This document shows positions 13,707-14,599 of a DNA stretch of 14,599 nt, one piece after another. The stretch comes from CADCSY01 sp038255685 (GTDB lineage: Bacteria > Actinomycetota > Acidimicrobiia > Acidimicrobiales > CADCSY01): assembly GCA_038255685.1 (NCBI GenBank), contig JBBSLC010000074.1:1-14599 (forward strand), read 5' to 3'. Position 1 is the stretch's first letter; every line of letters begins with the position of its first letter. A program made the translations under genes and the position numbers. A model generated the notes under the pieces. That model saw only the letters and a list, made by a program, of their open reading frames with translations, did no database searches and had not been told where the DNA came from.

Positions 13707-14576
13707 GTGAACGCTCCTGCGCTCTCCGTCGCACGCCAGGTGTGGCACCTCCTCGAGCCGATCCACGCCGTCACCTACTTCGCGCCCGAGAGCGGCGCGG
13801 CGGCGAAGGACGTCGGGTTCCGAGGCTTCTGGATGGGCTACTTCGGGTTCCGCGCTGCGCCGCTCGGACCCGTCGGTCCCGGGGTCGTCACCGCCGTGTT
13901 CTCGAACTTCGCCCGCCCGATGGTCGAGCGCTCGCTCCCCGACGCGTGGGTGTGCGCTCCCGTCCCGGCTGCGCTCGAGGCTCGCTCGACCTCGGCAGCG
14001 GCTGCGCTGCGACGCCTGTCGCCCGGCGTGGAGGATGCCGCCGCTGCGGTGATCCCCGTGCTCCGGGACGTCGTCCAGGGTGCCCCTGGTGCCGGCCGCC
14101 CGCTCTTCGCCGCGAACCGGGATCTACCGGAGCCCCCCGACCCGGTGGCCGCGCTGTGGCAGGCGGCGACGACGCTGCGGGAGCACCGTGGCGACGGACA
14201 CGTCGCCTGCCTCACCGCCGCGGGGATCGACGGCTGCCAGGCACATGTGCTCTTCGCCGTCTGCGAGGCGGTCCCGGTCGACGTCCTCCGGGACAACCGG
14301 GGCTGGACCGACGATGAGTGGGAAGCCGCCGGAGCCGAGCTCGCGGCACGGGGGCTCGTCGACGGCGGGACGCCGACGGAGCGGGGTCGGGCGACCCGTG
14401 CCGAGCTCGAGGCCCGGACAGACGCGCTCGCCGATCGTGCGTTCACCGACCTCTCCGTCGAGGCCCTCACCGAGCTGCGATCAGCGCTCGCCGAGATCAC
14501 GAGCGCGGTGCTCGCGTCCGGCGTCATCCCCTTCCCGAACCCGATGGGCCTCCCGGCACCGAGGTTCGCTCCGTGA
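13707..14576 (+). CDS. SCO6745-family protein (putative helix-turn-helix, SalK-like)
   Basis: A 289-residue soluble protein. The conserved opening RQVWHLLEPIHAVTYFAPE, then GFRGFWMGYFGFRAAPLGPVG and VTAVFSNFARPMVERSLPDAW, is the signature of the actinobacterial SCO6745 family, some members of which are labelled SalK. The C-terminal half has a winged-helix-like pattern: LRDNRGWTDDEWEAAGAELAARGLVD followed by LTERG-like TPTERG and a long helix with TDALADRAF. The family may bind DNA or a ligand, but no biochemical role is established that I know of. The GTG at 13707 begins the conserved region. The same frame is open upstream to 13323 but lies antisense to the GNAT gene and shows no family residues. 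Length and ending look complete; 23 bases follow before the window edge with nothing recognisable. Confidence 0.87.
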   Translation: MNAPALSVARQVWHLLEPIHAVTYFAPESGAAAKDVGFRGFWMGYFGFRAAPLGPVGPGVVTAVFSNFARPMVERSLPDAWVCAPVPAALEARSTSAAAALRRLSPGVEDAAAAVIPVLRDVVQGAPGAGRPLFAANRDLPEPPDPVAALWQAATTLREHRGDGHVACLTAAGIDGCQAHVLFAVCEAVPVDVLRDNRGWTDDEWEAAGAELAARGLVDGGTPTERGRATRAELEARTDALADRAFTDLSVEALTELRSALAEITSAVLASGVIPFPNPMGLPAPRFAP

Positions 14577-14599
14577 TCGGTGCTGGTGGGCGAGGTTGC

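Noticed and set aside
1..14599. CRISPR arrays, tRNA/rRNA genes, insertion sequences, phage genes
   Set aside because: I saw no regularly spaced repeats, no cloverleaf or rRNA-like sequence, and no transposase, integrase or phage protein.

Overview
The window is very GC-rich, densely packed and rich in GTG starts, with several starts that lack a Shine-Dalgarno. The gene families point to a high-GC actinobacterium: an F420-dependent LLM oxidoreductase of the Rv1855c type, an SCO6745-family protein, a DUF3253 protein and a VanZ-like remnant. The combination with a secreted SLH-domain peptidase makes the class Acidimicrobiia my best guess. That is inference; there is no rRNA or marker gene here to confirm it.

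Layout, left to right. (1) The 3' end of an Amidohydro_3/D-aminoacylase-type amidohydrolase (2-163), a TauD/TfdA dioxygenase (198-1259), an MFS exporter (1312-2664) and a DUF3253 protein (2674-3204), all on +. (2) A convergent spacer (3205-3395) holding two related hairpins. (3) A type I Baeyer-Villiger-like flavin monooxygenase on - (3396-5051), divergent from a two-gene heterodimeric ABC exporter on + (5144-6940 and 7074-8963). The two exporter genes are separated by a 133-base spacer built of inverted repeats. (4) A secreted M23 peptidase with three SLH repeats on - (8977-10260), divergent from a small CDGSH iron-sulfur protein on + (10370-10606); a dyad symmetry lies in the putative M23 promoter. 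(5) A probable minus-strand operon of a haloalkane dehalogenase-like alpha/beta hydrolase (11605-12507) and an F420-dependent LLM oxidoreductase (10665-11594). (6) A degenerate VanZ-like fragment (about 12636-12923), a GNAT acetyltransferase on - (13019-13588) and an SCO6745-family protein on + (13707-14576).

How the genes work together. The two ABC subunits clearly form one exporter: subunit 1 has Asp in place of the catalytic Glu after Walker B, subunit 2 has LSAGQ instead of LSGGQ, and these two defects fall in the same composite ATP site. The dehalogenase-like hydrolase and the LLM oxidoreductase are 10 bases apart and probably co-transcribed. The rest reads as ordinary scattered oxidative, secondary-metabolic and envelope housekeeping genes.

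I found no phage, insertion sequence, CRISPR, tRNA or rRNA, and no convincing new multi-gene system. The most unusual signals are non-coding: palindromic repeats at gene junctions, a 46-codon frame bridging the two ABC genes, a palindrome filling the M23 promoter spacer, and a recurrent -10-like hexamer exactly six bases before four starts that lack a Shine-Dalgarno.
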